A stretch of 49,244 nucleotides of DNA from a candidate division WOR-1 bacterium RIFOXYB2_FULL_37_13 (GCA_001771535.1 MEUB01000013.1:4595-53838); one strand, 5' to 3'; positions 32,106 through 41,777 are shown, counted from the stretch's first letter. Made by a program: numbers and translations. The notes: generated from the sequence alone by a model not told the origin.

Positions 32106-32675
32106 ATGTTAGACTTCTTAGATGATTTTTTTGCTGTTGAACAAATGACCGCGCGGATGGTTAATAACATCAATGGCGTTATTATCAACGATTTATCTTT
32201 GAATGTTTACGTATTTGGAATGATTTTTTTGGTTGTTGTCCTCTGGATATTTTTTGATTTCTATAAAAACAACTTTTTTAATTTTAAGGATTTGGGGCGA
32301 AAAACTTTAATTATTATATTTATTTTTTGGGCTCTAATGGAAATCCGAACATCACAAAACTATATCAGCTATGCCGAAAACGACTATAAAGCCTTTTTTG
32401 GAAAGACGCTGGATCAAAAAAGAGCCGAAACTCCGACCACAGGGCTTTACCAGTTTGTTCAACTGATAAAAGAGAAAACGCCGAAAGGGGCAAAGATAAA
32501 ATTTTTCAGTTTAAATGATGACTTTGTAAAAATGAAACTAAAATATTATTTGGCTCCAACACATTTTAATCAGGTTGAATTGGAAGAGGCGGAGTATGTG
32601 GCCGGCTATGGAGTGAATTTTGCTCCAAGATATGTTTTAGGCTCAACTTCATATGGATGGGTGACTAAAAAATGA
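32106..32675 (+). CDS. Hypothetical membrane protein
   Basis: 189 aa, not recognised. Two hydrophobic helices (LNVYVFGMIFLVVVLWIFFDF and TLIIIFIFWALMEI) are followed by a soluble domain of about 110 residues (GLYQFVQLIKEKTPKGAKIKFFSLNDDFVKMKLKYYLAP) resembling the periplasmic tail of membrane glycosyltransferase-associated proteins. It overlaps the next gene by 4 bases (ATGA), so the two products probably act together. Confidence 0.8.
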   Translation: MLDFLDDFFAVEQMTARMVNNINGVIINDLSLNVYVFGMIFLVVVLWIFFDFYKNNFFNFKDLGRKTLIIIFIFWALMEIRTSQNYISYAENDYKAFFGKTLDQKRAETPTTGLYQFVQLIKEKTPKGAKIKFFSLNDDFVKMKLKYYLAPTHFNQVELEEAEYVAGYGVNFAPRYVLGSTSYGWVTKK

Positions 32676-34027
32676 TTTTATTTGCAGTTTTGTTTCCGCT
32701 ATTTATAGGATATTTGATTATTTGTTTTATTTACAGGCAATCGATCTCTTTTTTGGAAAAAATTGCCCTTGGCTTTTTGGTGGGAACATCATTTATAACT
32801 GTCCAAATGTTTGCTTATTCCATTGTCGGGATAAAATTTTCTGTATTATCGATTATCCTTCCTTGGTGCTTGCTTCTTTCTTTAATTGGTTTTGCTGATA
32901 AGAAAGTTACTTTCGGCTTTAAGGATTACAAACAGATCGAAATTCTTCTTGTTTTTTTGATTTTGATAAAAGTTTTATATGTGTTTTTTGAAGCTTTGAT
33001 AAAGCCGGTTGTGGGCTTTGACTCTCTTTGGAACTTTTCACTTAGGGCGAAAATCTTCTTTTTTGAAAAAACTGTTCCTTTATTTTCGACGCACCCTTAT
33101 TTTCTTGGAGCCGGCATGAAAAGCTATCCCTTGCATTTGCCTTTGCTAGAGGCGTGGAATTATTTGTCGATGAATACCTGGGACGATGTTCAAATGAAAA
33201 TAATATTTCCTGTATACTTTTGCGCGCTATTAATTATTTTTTATCAAGCTTTATTGCGTGAAAAAAGCAGGATCCAAAGCCTGTTTTTTGTTTTCTTGCT
33301 TTCTTCTCTTCCGCTGTTGGCATATCATGCGACTATTGAGTACGCGGACTTTGTTTTGGGGACATATTTTCTGGGAGCGGTTATTTATTTGTATGAATTT
33401 TTTAAGAGTCGTGATGTTAAGCATCTTTTTGTTTCTTCTCTGTTGGCGGCAAGCTGCGGTTGGATAAAAGAAGAAGGGCTTATCCTTTATCTTATATGTT
33501 TTCTTGTTTTTTTTGCATGCAATAGATTTAAGAGTTTTAAAAATATTGCAGTTTACTTGGCTCCTTTTTTTGTTTTTATATTTCCTTGGTTTGTTGCAAG
33601 AAGATTGCTGGGGCTGGAATTTGGAAATGATACTGTTTTTGAAATAGAAAAACTTTTTTATTTTCATCAGGAAACAATAGGCAAAATCCTTTATAAAATC
33701 TTTTTGACTGATAATTGGCACCTGTTTCCAATTGCAATGGTTGTACTTTTAATTTTTTATTTCAAAGATATTATGTCGACGAATAAAAAATATATTCTTG
33801 CCTGTTTTGCTTTGGTGTGGGGATTTTTTATGTATCTTTATTTGTTTACGTACAATGCAGGAATGGTCATGAGCGATATAATTTTAAGCAGAAATTGTCT
33901 GGTTTATTTCCCTGTAGGCCTATATCTGATAGGATTGACTTTTTCAATAACCAGAGAAAAACAGCCTGGAATAATTGATAATTCCCATCCCTCTTCCAAA
34001 AAACGCACAGAAAAATATGCAAAGTAG
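32672..34027 (+). CDS. Polytopic membrane protein, GT39/GT-C glycosyltransferase-like
   Basis: 451 aa with about 11 hydrophobic segments. After two helices the loop VKPVVGFDSLWNFSLRAKIFFF carries an Asp in the position of the catalytic DE or D-x-W of GT-C enzymes (ArnT/PMT family), and MKSYPLHLPLLEAWNYLS is typical of GT39-like proteins. Such enzymes move sugars from lipid carriers to acceptors outside the inner membrane. The assignment rests on topology and these two loops. It is coupled to the upstream membrane protein and follows a methyltransferase. Confidence 0.65.
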   Translation: MILFAVLFPLFIGYLIICFIYRQSISFLEKIALGFLVGTSFITVQMFAYSIVGIKFSVLSIILPWCLLLSLIGFADKKVTFGFKDYKQIEILLVFLILIKVLYVFFEALIKPVVGFDSLWNFSLRAKIFFFEKTVPLFSTHPYFLGAGMKSYPLHLPLLEAWNYLSMNTWDDVQMKIIFPVYFCALLIIFYQALLREKSRIQSLFFVFLLSSLPLLAYHATIEYADFVLGTYFLGAVIYLYEFFKSRDVKHLFVSSLLAASCGWIKEEGLILYLICFLVFFACNRFKSFKNIAVYLAPFFVFIFPWFVARRLLGLEFGNDTVFEIEKLFYFHQETIGKILYKIFLTDNWHLFPIAMVVLLIFYFKDIMSTNKKYILACFALVWGFFMYLYLFTYNAGMVMSDIILSRNCLVYFPVGLYLIGLTFSITREKQPGIIDNSHPSSKKRTEKYAK

Positions 34028-34056
34028 TTGACGAGATAAAAAGAGCGTAGTACAAT
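34028..34056 (+). promoter_or_regulatory. Promoter of the kinase-less sensor gene
   Basis: TTGACG (34028-34033), 17 bases, TACAAT (34051-34056), 9 bases before the GTG at 34066. No Shine-Dalgarno lies between. Confidence 0.8.
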
Positions 34057-34065
34057 CGCGCCATA

Positions 34066-36306
34066 GTGGAAGTTTTGTTGAACTTGAATCGGTTGATTTT
34101 AGCTTTTGCCTTGGTGACGAATGTCACCTTAGCTTTTTATGTTGTTTTTAACAATTATTCCAAGCGATTGAACCGCCTTCTTTCTTTTCTGATTTTATCT
34201 GTTGCTGTATGGGTTCTGAGCTCTTTTTTAATTTTATTTGCCGATAATGTAAGTTCTATATTATTTTTGAAGAGGTTAGGGCTAGCTTCTTTTTCCTTTA
34301 TTGCTTTTTTATGGGTATACTTTACTTTTACCTTTCCAACACAGGAAGAGCAGCTGACTAAAACTGAAAAAAGTTTATTATTTGCGCCTGCTTTGTTGTT
34401 TGTAGTGTCGGCATTATTTACTCCTTGGCTGATAAAAGATTTTGTTGTAATTAATTCTTATCCTGCCTATCTTGGAAATACTTTGTTTGGGTTTATGTAT
34501 CCGGCTTATATTTTTTATTTTATAATTTATTCTTTTTGGGGAATGGCAAATCTGGCTTTAAAATTTGCGGACAACAGGAGACCCGAAAAACTTCAGCTTT
34601 TATATGTACTTTTTGGGATAACCTTTGCTTTTATTTGCGGCCTATTAATGGAATTTATAATGCCTTTGGTTGGAATTTATGATTTTTACAGCATAGAGCC
34701 GTTATTTGCTTTAATAGCGGTCTTTTTTGCTGCTTATGCGGTAATTCACGCTCAATTTCTAAATATTGAAGATTTTCTAGTGAAGGGATTCGGTATTATT
34801 CTGGCTGTAGTTTTATTTCTTGGGACATTTTTTTCGGTTGTGACAACAAACTTTTATTTTTTGTTGACTTTTTACATTATTTGCATTGAAATTTTCCTAG
34901 CTGTTTCCATATTGTTTCGTGATTGGAGAGGTACTACAAACCGCGCATTTTCTCTTGTTGCGCTAAGTGCTGCGGCTTGGACTTTTTCCATATTTATGTA
35001 TGGTGTCGCAGGGACGCCTTCGGATGCTTTGTTTTGGTCTCGTTTAGCTTTGTATTTTGCTTCTTTTATTCCTGTTTTTTTTGCTTGCTTTGTCAGGGTA
35101 TTTCCTCGGGAAGAAAATATTAATGTTTGGGAGTGGACAGTCTTATTTGTTCCAGCCATTTCTCTGGCAGTACTTTCCTTTTCCCGGTTACTTATTGTTG
35201 ATGTTGTAACTCAGCCTTGGGGTTATCAATTGGTTGTTGGTCTGTGGTTTATTTTATATGCTTTTTACTTTGTTTTTACAATGGCATATGCTTTTTATCT
35301 TCTTTTTAGAAAATACTTTGTTTCTTCGGGTGTTTTTCGTTTTCAGATTGGATGTCTCTTTTTTGGATTTTTTATTGGGTCATTATTTATTTGTTTTTCA
35401 AATATAATCCTGCCTATTTTTGGAAATTCTCATTTTGTTGGATTTGGTCCTTATTTTTCTCTTATTCCGATTATCTTTTTGATTTATGCAATTGGCCGAT
35501 ATAAATTTATGGGCTTGGAATTGGTGCTGCAAAAAGGAGCAAGTTATGCTCTTGTTACGTTTTTTATGTTTGGCTTTTATGTTTTAACCGGATCGATTGC
35601 GGAAACCTTTTTTAGACGGTCACTTGGGGGAAACGCGGTTTTAGTCGGTGGATTTTCCGCCGTTTTTATTGTTTTAGCTTATCAACCCTTGGCTGCGTGG
35701 TTTGTTCGTTTGAGTACCAGATTTTTTATTGTCTGCAGATATGATTACCATTCCACTTTGCGAAGAGTTTTTGCTGCAATTCAAGAAAAAAATGATTTCA
35801 ACAGTTTATTTAATTTAATTGTTGGAATTGTTCTTGAAACCATGTGTACTTCCAGAATTTCTTTATTAATTCCAGATCAAAGTGGTGGGAATTATAAATC
35901 TGCCCCCATTGATTTAATTCGAGGCATCCGGTTTTATAAAAAAATGGAAATTCATGGCAATGGGACGCTTGCCAAATGGTTTGGAGAGTTGAAAAAGGTT
36001 TTATATCTTCAAGATTTAGAAGATAAAATTTCAAAAAACCAATCGTTTGCTAGGGAGTTTGGGAAGAGCAAAGATTTTTTTCTTGAGGTTAGAGACGAGA
36101 TGAAGCAGCATGGGATGGAACTTTTTGTCCCTATAGCTTACAAGAGCGAGCTTAAAGGAATTTTAGCTTTAGGGCCTAAATTATCGGGAGATATTTATAC
36201 CAGTTCCGACATTTCGCTGCTTACAACTGTTGCCAGCCACGTTGCTGCGGCATTGGAGAATATATCTCTTTCAAACGAAAATGCGGCGTTGAAAAAAAAG
36301 CTTTGA
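34066..36306 (+). CDS. Multi-pass membrane sensor with tandem HisKA_7TM-like regions and GAF, no kinase
   Basis: 746 aa. Two consecutive 7TM-type regions are visible (about 1-240 and 245-520); each has the pattern of a helix, NRLLSFLILSVAVWVLSSFL or NRAFSLVALSAAAWTFSIF, then FTFP or RVFPREE. A conserved segment LSTRFFIVCRYDYHSTLRR links to a GAF domain (about 560-735; MELFVPIAYKSELKGILALGPKLSGDIY, then LLTTVASHVAAALEN). It stops there, without HisKA or ATPase. The neighbouring 1099-aa histidine kinase has the same order and then continues into PAS and kinase. The start is a GTG 9 bases after the -10 box. It may form heterodimers with that kinase. Confidence 0.85.
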   Translation: MEVLLNLNRLILAFALVTNVTLAFYVVFNNYSKRLNRLLSFLILSVAVWVLSSFLILFADNVSSILFLKRLGLASFSFIAFLWVYFTFTFPTQEEQLTKTEKSLLFAPALLFVVSALFTPWLIKDFVVINSYPAYLGNTLFGFMYPAYIFYFIIYSFWGMANLALKFADNRRPEKLQLLYVLFGITFAFICGLLMEFIMPLVGIYDFYSIEPLFALIAVFFAAYAVIHAQFLNIEDFLVKGFGIILAVVLFLGTFFSVVTTNFYFLLTFYIICIEIFLAVSILFRDWRGTTNRAFSLVALSAAAWTFSIFMYGVAGTPSDALFWSRLALYFASFIPVFFACFVRVFPREENINVWEWTVLFVPAISLAVLSFSRLLIVDVVTQPWGYQLVVGLWFILYAFYFVFTMAYAFYLLFRKYFVSSGVFRFQIGCLFFGFFIGSLFICFSNIILPIFGNSHFVGFGPYFSLIPIIFLIYAIGRYKFMGLELVLQKGASYALVTFFMFGFYVLTGSIAETFFRRSLGGNAVLVGGFSAVFIVLAYQPLAAWFVRLSTRFFIVCRYDYHSTLRRVFAAIQEKNDFNSLFNLIVGIVLETMCTSRISLLIPDQSGGNYKSAPIDLIRGIRFYKKMEIHGNGTLAKWFGELKKVLYLQDLEDKISKNQSFAREFGKSKDFFLEVRDEMKQHGMELFVPIAYKSELKGILALGPKLSGDIYTSSDISLLTTVASHVAAALENISLSNENAALKKKL

Positions 36307-36345
36307 AATTTGTATCGCAAACTGTAAAAGAATGAATTGATAATG

Positions 36346-36351
36346 TATAAT
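36346..36351 (+). promoter_or_regulatory. -10 box of the histidine kinase gene
   Basis: TATAAT, 7 bases before the ATG at 36359, with no Shine-Dalgarno. The kinase therefore has its own leaderless-type promoter although it lies 52 bases behind its paralogue. Confidence 0.7.
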
Positions 36352-36358
36352 ACTCAAC

Positions 36359-39300
36359 ATGTTTGATTATTTAATAAACCTTCAAAGTATTTTTTTGTTG
36401 CTTGCGTTTTTTTTAAACCTTGCTTTAAGTTTGGTCATTTATTTTAAAAACCGAAAGGATGAAGTTAATCGTTCTTTTTCTGCTATGCTTTTTGGGATTG
36501 CTTTTTGGACAGGGAGTCTATTTGCCTTTCTTTTGGTCAAAGATTTAAATTGGATTCTTTTTATCAGAAGAATAACTCCAATAGGGTCGTCGCTTTTAGT
36601 TGGCTATTTTTTGTATTTTTCTTTTTTGTTTCCCGATAAACATAATCCGTTGCCTCGATTGCAGAGATATTTAATGCTTGTTCCTGGTTATGTCTTTTCA
36701 TTTTTTTCAATTTCAACCTCTTTTATGATTAAAAAAATTTTTATTATTGATTTGCATTATCCTTTCTTAGGAATGCCTGAATTTGGATTTTTATACAAGT
36801 TGTATGCCATTTATTTTGTTGCTTACTTTATTCTGGCGATTTCTGTTTTAATTTACAAGTATAAAAATGGTTCCGGCAAAGAACGTGTCCAGCTTTGGTA
36901 TGTTCTTTTCGGAACTGCTTTTGCAGGTGGGGGCGGAATTTTATTAAGCTTATTGCTGCCTATTTTAGGAATACCATATTTTTTCACTGTAGGGCCTATT
37001 TTTAGTTTGCTTCTTGCGGGATTTATTTATTACGCGATTGTAAGACATAAGCTTTTAGGTGTTGATGTTTTTTTGTCACGGGGATTTTATGCCCTGATTG
37101 GACTAATGGTTGCAGCTGGGAGTATTTTAGTTGTTATTTCAGGGAATATGGCTTTTTTGCCGGTTTTTTTCCTAATACTAATACAAATAATTTTGGGATT
37201 TATTGTTTTATTCAAAGATGCCAGAAATGAAATTAATATTTCCTTTGCTTTTTTTACTTTTAATTTCAGCATATTAAGTTATTTTGCTTATATGGTTACA
37301 AAAGCAGAGTTATCAGGCGTGATTTTTTATAATAAATATATTTTTGTTGTTGCAGCCTTAGCTTTATCCTTTTTCATGTACTTTTCTTTTGTTTTTCCTG
37401 CCCCAAAAAAGAATTTTAACATCATTAAAAAAATATTGATTTTTATATTTCCAGCGATATTATTCTTTCTTGCTTTATTTGATTTGATAATTAAAGACGT
37501 AGTGTTGGATAAAGGTGTTGTTATTCTTGTTTTTGGACAAGCTTATCCGTTATTTGTTGTTTTTGCTTTATTTTACATGATTGCAAGTTTGCATAATTTT
37601 ATAACTGGCCACAAAAATGCGAAAAGCATTGAAAAAAAACAAAGTCGCTATATGTTTTTAGGAATGGGGCTTACGTTTATTTTTTTAATAATTGCTAAAT
37701 TGATTTTGCTGCGCTTAGGGTATGATTATTTTATCGTTTTTGGTTTATATTCTGTATTATTTTTTATGGCTTTTACTTCATATGCTATATACTCCATAAT
37801 AAAACATCGCCTTATTGGTGTAGAAATTATCATCCAGAAAGGGATTATTTACAGCATAGTTTCATCTCTTATTATGGGGATTTATGCCTTTATAATATTA
37901 ATGTCAGAACAGTTTTTTAAGAGTTTTTTGGGTTACACTTCAATTATTATTTCAACCTTCATTGCGTTGGGGTTTGCAATTGTTTTTCAGCCGCTGGTTA
38001 GATATTTGCACGTTTTAACAAATAAGTTTTTTCTTCATGGTAAATATGATTATCAGAAAAAACTTAGGCTTGTCAGCCAAAAAATTACTACCCAAATTCG
38101 TATGGAAGATATGGCAAAGTTAATGGCGACAACATTTATTGATGAGGTAAAGGTTGAACAGGCCGCTTTATTGTTTTTGGATAAGGAGAAACAGAGATTT
38201 TGTACGATACCCTTAAAAATTAAAGATAAATATAAAGAATATAGAGAGATGGAAATCAACCTTCATAGCCCTGTGCCTGATTGGCTTTTAGCTTCAAAAG
38301 ACGCTCTTTTGCTGGATGAACTGCAAGATGAGATTTCAAAACAAAAAAAATATTACTATGAGGAAGGCCAGATGAAATTGAAAAGCCTTTTAACGGTCAA
38401 GGAAGAGCTTGATAAATTTGGAGGAACTCTTTGGGTCCCTGTGTTATTAAAAAATGATCTTGTTGGGATTATATTTTTGGGAGAAAAAAAATCAGGAGAT
38501 AATTATACAGCTGAAGACATAGAGCTGTTAACGGTTCTTGCTGGACAAATTGCGATAGCTCTTGAAAATACGGCTATCTATGAAGAGGTTTTAAGTATTA
38601 AGAATTATATCCAGGATATATTAGATGCAATGACGTCGGGGGTTTTGACGGTAGATATTTTTGGCCGAATAATAACTTTTAACCCTATGGCAGAAAAAAT
38701 TACAAAATTGTCTGCTGAGGAAATTATCGGTAGGAATTATAAAGAGGTATTTTCTTCAAAAAGCGCAATTTATCAGACAATAGAAGCTACGTTTCATAAT
38801 AAATATTTTGTTGATTTTGAAACCAGTCTTGTTTCCAGCGAGAAAAACTTAATTCCTGTTTCTTTGAGCAATACCTTGCTTAGAGATTCTCAAGGCAAAA
38901 AAACAGGGGTTTTGCTTGTTATGGCCGATCTTATGGAACTTAAAGTTTTGAGGGATAAAGCTCGCCAGGCTGATAAAGTTACGGCGTTTGGCACTATGGC
39001 GGCTGGCATGGCTCATGAAATTAAAAATCCGCTTTCTTCCATGAAAGTTTTAGCTCAACTTTTGCCTACAAAATATGATGAAACAGAATTTAAGAATAAA
39101 ATTATTGAGATAATGCCAAGAGAAATAAACAGAATTGACCGAATTGTTGAATCTCTTCTCGGTTTTGCGCGCGCGACTTCTCCTAAGTTTATAGCTATTA
39201 ATTTAAATCAATTAATAGCTCAGAGTGTTGAACATTTTAACCATCAGGCTGAAAGCGCCAAGGTGAAAATTATACCTAATTATGGCCAAATCCCTCAAAT

Positions 39301-39658
39301 AGAGGCTGATCCTGATCAGCTTATGCAGATTTTTGTGAATTTAATATTAAATGCTATTCAGTCAATGGCAAGTGGAGGAGAGCTGAAAATATCTACGAGT
39401 CAGGGGCGTAAGATTGAAAACATCCTTGAAAACGTTAAAGTTGAAATGGAGGATACGGGTCACGGAATTTCTGCTGATGGCTTAAATAAGCTGTTTGACC
39501 CATTTTTTACTACAAAATATGCGGGTACTGGCCTTGGTTTGACAATTGCTCATAGCATTGTAGATAGTCATGGTGGAACCATAGAGGTTCAGTCTGTTTT
39601 AGGAAAGGGATCGATTTTTACCATTTATTTACCGGTAAAGCAAGCTTTTAAACAATAA
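36359..39658 (+). CDS. Membrane histidine kinase with tandem 7TM regions, GAF, PAS, HisKA and HATPase (PrsK-like)
   Basis: 1099 aa. Two 7TM-type regions (about 1-240 and 245-540) precede VRYLHVLTNKFFLHGKYDYQKKL, a segment also seen before the GAF of PrsK-like kinases of exopolysaccharide/PEP-CTERM systems. A GAF domain follows (about 590-745), then PAS (about 755-860; ILDAMTSGVLTVDIFGRIITFNPMAEKI). HisKA has phospho-acceptor His886 in AAGMAHEIKNPLSSM. The ATPase has the N box NLILNAIQSM, G1 MEDTGHGIS and G2 GTGLGLTIAHSIV. No response regulator lies in the window, so its target is unknown. rseC begins 2 bases after it, suggesting an envelope-stress role. Confidence 0.95.
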   Translation: MFDYLINLQSIFLLLAFFLNLALSLVIYFKNRKDEVNRSFSAMLFGIAFWTGSLFAFLLVKDLNWILFIRRITPIGSSLLVGYFLYFSFLFPDKHNPLPRLQRYLMLVPGYVFSFFSISTSFMIKKIFIIDLHYPFLGMPEFGFLYKLYAIYFVAYFILAISVLIYKYKNGSGKERVQLWYVLFGTAFAGGGGILLSLLLPILGIPYFFTVGPIFSLLLAGFIYYAIVRHKLLGVDVFLSRGFYALIGLMVAAGSILVVISGNMAFLPVFFLILIQIILGFIVLFKDARNEINISFAFFTFNFSILSYFAYMVTKAELSGVIFYNKYIFVVAALALSFFMYFSFVFPAPKKNFNIIKKILIFIFPAILFFLALFDLIIKDVVLDKGVVILVFGQAYPLFVVFALFYMIASLHNFITGHKNAKSIEKKQSRYMFLGMGLTFIFLIIAKLILLRLGYDYFIVFGLYSVLFFMAFTSYAIYSIIKHRLIGVEIIIQKGIIYSIVSSLIMGIYAFIILMSEQFFKSFLGYTSIIISTFIALGFAIVFQPLVRYLHVLTNKFFLHGKYDYQKKLRLVSQKITTQIRMEDMAKLMATTFIDEVKVEQAALLFLDKEKQRFCTIPLKIKDKYKEYREMEINLHSPVPDWLLASKDALLLDELQDEISKQKKYYYEEGQMKLKSLLTVKEELDKFGGTLWVPVLLKNDLVGIIFLGEKKSGDNYTAEDIELLTVLAGQIAIALENTAIYEEVLSIKNYIQDILDAMTSGVLTVDIFGRIITFNPMAEKITKLSAEEIIGRNYKEVFSSKSAIYQTIEATFHNKYFVDFETSLVSSEKNLIPVSLSNTLLRDSQGKKTGVLLVMADLMELKVLRDKARQADKVTAFGTMAAGMAHEIKNPLSSMKVLAQLLPTKYDETEFKNKIIEIMPREINRIDRIVESLLGFARATSPKFIAINLNQLIAQSVEHFNHQAESAKVKIIPNYGQIPQIEADPDQLMQIFVNLILNAIQSMASGGELKISTSQGRKIENILENVKVEMEDTGHGISADGLNKLFDPFFTTKYAGTGLGLTIAHSIVDSHGGTIEVQSVLGKGSIFTIYLPVKQAFKQ

Positions 39659-39660
39659 AG

Positions 39661-40089
39661 ATGAGAGAACAGGGTCCTGTGAAAAAAATAATTTCAAGTA
39701 ATCTGGCTCAGGTTGAAATCCAACGTCAAGGCGGTTGCGGAAAATGCAGCGCTTGTAAAATTTTAAATGACGGGACATTTGGACTTGAGACAGTAAATAA
39801 CATTGGGGCAAAGGTTGGAGATATGGTTTTGCTTGAGATATCATCCAGCAATATTACCAAAGCTTCTGCTCTGGTTTATTTATTGCCGATAGCGTTGCTT
39901 TTGATTGGGTATTTTATGGGAGAAAGAACAGCAAAATATTTTGGTTTGGACAGTTTGTCCGAATTGTTGGGTGTTTTGGTGGCGATTATATTTTTGATGA
40001 TGAGTTTTATTTTTGTTTATTTGTTTGATAAAAACATAAAAAAAGATATTATTCCAAAACCGGTGATATTAAGAGTTATTTCTTCATAG
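39661..40089 (+). CDS. RseC/MucC family envelope protein
   Basis: 142 aa. The N-terminal domain has the cysteine cluster GGCGKCSACKI of RseC/MucC proteins, then two membrane helices (ASALVYLLPIALLLIGYFMG and LLGVLVAIIFLMMSFIFVYLF) and a short basic tail. In proteobacteria RseC acts with the RseA-sigma-E system and relatives take part in SoxR reduction. Here it is placed 2 bases behind a histidine kinase, so the two are surely cotranscribed. No sigma-E or RseA is nearby. Confidence 0.85.
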   Translation: MREQGPVKKIISSNLAQVEIQRQGGCGKCSACKILNDGTFGLETVNNIGAKVGDMVLLEISSSNITKASALVYLLPIALLLIGYFMGERTAKYFGLDSLSELLGVLVAIIFLMMSFIFVYLFDKNIKKDIIPKPVILRVISS

Positions 40090-40275
40090 ATAAAAAAATC
40101 AGGCAAGGATTTTTTTGCAATAAAAGAGCTACTTAAAAAGAGCAAGCCTGATTTGTACGCCCAAAAGAAGATATAGGCGTTTACGGCAGAGGGTCTAAAA
40201 ATTTTGCTTGTTATGGATATTGAAACAAAGCATAAGACGGAACTTATAAACTTTATATCCGGGTTTTTGGATTAA
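40090..40275 (+). pseudogene. Possible decayed coding remnant in frame with rseC
   Basis: After the rseC TAG the same frame reads IKKSGKDFFAIKELLKKS, then PDLYAQKKI, a TAG at about 40174, then AFTAEGLKILLVMDIETKH and KTELINFISGFLD before TAA at 40273-40275. The composition looks coding (charged helix pattern) but there is no start or ribosome-binding site. I do not recognise the family. It may be noise. Confidence 0.3.
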
Positions 40276-40304
40276 AACCCAAAAGCGACGACTCGAATTG
40301 TCGC
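40261..40304 (-). terminator. Hairpin pair, probable terminator of the RCC1 lipoprotein gene
   Basis: GCGAC (40285-40289) pairs with GTCGC (40300-40304). Read on the minus strand the stem is followed by TTTTGGGTTTT, about 50 bases after the stop codon of the RCC1 gene. An adjoining hairpin GGGTTTT/AAAACCC covers 40261-40280. Confidence 0.6.
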
Positions 40305-40352
40305 CTTTAAGAATATATTGTTAAACATCGTTTCCTTTTGCCGCTTTTTTTG

Positions 40353-41777
40353 TTAATCCAGAGTAAAAGGATCTCCGGTATCTGTTGTTACAAGGCCTAT
40401 GTTTTCTCCTTCATGCCCTAATTGTTGAGAATCATTTCCTCCCCAAGAATAAAGATATGAGCCTGAACTTGCCAGACCCCAACTATCATAATTATAGCCG
40501 CAAATTTTGATGTGGTTGGGAAAGAAATCTTCTACTTCCGAAATTAACCAGCTTGCCTCCCCCCACACAACAATTTTATGGCTGGAAGTTAAAGCCGCTG
40601 TAGTGTCGGAGCTTGTTGACACTTCTATAAGAAACTCGTCTAAACGACCGGGCGTCATTCCGCAAGCTTGATCTGAACAGGAGGTTTCTGTCTGTATCCC
40701 TAACTGTCCATAATTATTTTTCCCCCATGCCCAGGGAATACCGTTGGAGTCCAAAACTATGGAATGGGATTTCCCTGACGCGGCATATAAAATGTGGCTA
40801 CTGTAAAAATTGTATGGATAAAATATTTCTGAAGGCCGCGCCTGCTTCCTCCGCAATAAATTGGTTCCCAATTGTCCAAGATTATCCAAGCCGCATGAGA
40901 AAACAGTGCCGTCTGAAGAAATGACCAATGAAAAATAAAGCCCTCCTACCACCGCGACCGCCTTTATTTTTGGGGGTAAGACTATTCGAATTGGGGATGG
41001 TTCAGTGCCATCATTATCTGACGGTCGGCCTAATTCCCCATAAAGATTATGCCCCCAGACCCAAACATTTCCATTTTTGTCTACCGCAAGCGAATGAAGA
41101 GTGCCCGCGGCAATGGCAACCACAGGAAATGGTAAATTTACTTTTGTAGGGTTTGGATGTCTTCCCCCCACAGAACCCGTTCCCAGCTGGCCTGAATCAT
41201 TGTTTCCCCATGCATAAACATTTCCGTCTTTTGTCAGAGCCAATATGTGTAAATCCCCGGCGGCTATGGCTGTAACAACCTCCGGGACTTCAACTTGTAT
41301 TGCATAAGCAATCATTTCTTCTTCAGTGTGTTTCGGTCCCAATACTTGCTCTGTATTTGAACCCCAAACCCAAACTGTGCCATCTGTTTTTAGTGCAACT
41401 GAAAATCTACCACCACAGCCCAAAAAAGTTTGTCCTCTTGGTTCAACGGGTGAAGGAGTTATATCTTCCATGGGTTTTGGAGTAGGAAGATTTTCCAGCC
41501 ATGGGCTTGGAGTTCTTTCAGCATTTTCAGTATTTGGTGTTTCTGTTGAGAAAGAGGGCTCTATCGTTGGAGTTAAATCAGGAATAGTCGTAGGAGTTTC
41601 TATTTTCTGAAAAGCATTGGAATAGTCATAACATCCATCGCATGCTTTTAAAAGCGGTGAGATTATAAATAACAAAAATATAAATTTTAACCCGGCAAAT
41701 TTTGAAAAGATAAAAGAGTTAAGTGTTACTCTTCTTGCATATTGGCTTTTTTGAGGTAGAATTTTTGGTATTTCCAT
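40353..41777 (-). CDS. RCC1-repeat beta-propeller lipoprotein
   Basis: 474 aa. An unusually long basic n-region of about 30 residues (MEIPKILPQKSQYARRVTL) precedes the hydrophobic core and the lipobox LLKAC. No ATG, GTG or TTG lies between residue 1 and that core, so the start cannot be moved inward. A Thr/Pro stalk (about 60-105; TPTTIPDLTPTIEPS, SPWLENLPTPKP) leads to a seven-blade RCC1 propeller with repeats of the type VAIAAGTLHSLAVDKNGNVWVWG and GELG/GQLG. Bacterial RCC1 proteins are usually surface-exposed binding scaffolds; the ligand is unknown. Confidence 0.92.
   Translation of the reverse strand: MEIPKILPQKSQYARRVTLNSFIFSKFAGLKFIFLLFIISPLLKACDGCYDYSNAFQKIETPTTIPDLTPTIEPSFSTETPNTENAERTPSPWLENLPTPKPMEDITPSPVEPRGQTFLGCGGRFSVALKTDGTVWVWGSNTEQVLGPKHTEEEMIAYAIQVEVPEVVTAIAAGDLHILALTKDGNVYAWGNNDSGQLGTGSVGGRHPNPTKVNLPFPVVAIAAGTLHSLAVDKNGNVWVWGHNLYGELGRPSDNDGTEPSPIRIVLPPKIKAVAVVGGLYFSLVISSDGTVFSCGLDNLGQLGTNLLRRKQARPSEIFYPYNFYSSHILYAASGKSHSIVLDSNGIPWAWGKNNYGQLGIQTETSCSDQACGMTPGRLDEFLIEVSTSSDTTAALTSSHKIVVWGEASWLISEVEDFFPNHIKICGYNYDSWGLASSGSYLYSWGGNDSQQLGHEGENIGLVTTDTGDPFTLD

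Noticed and set aside
40090-40275. TAG recoded as a sense codon
   Set aside because: proA and other genes end at TAG at their normal family ends, so TAG is a regular stop here.
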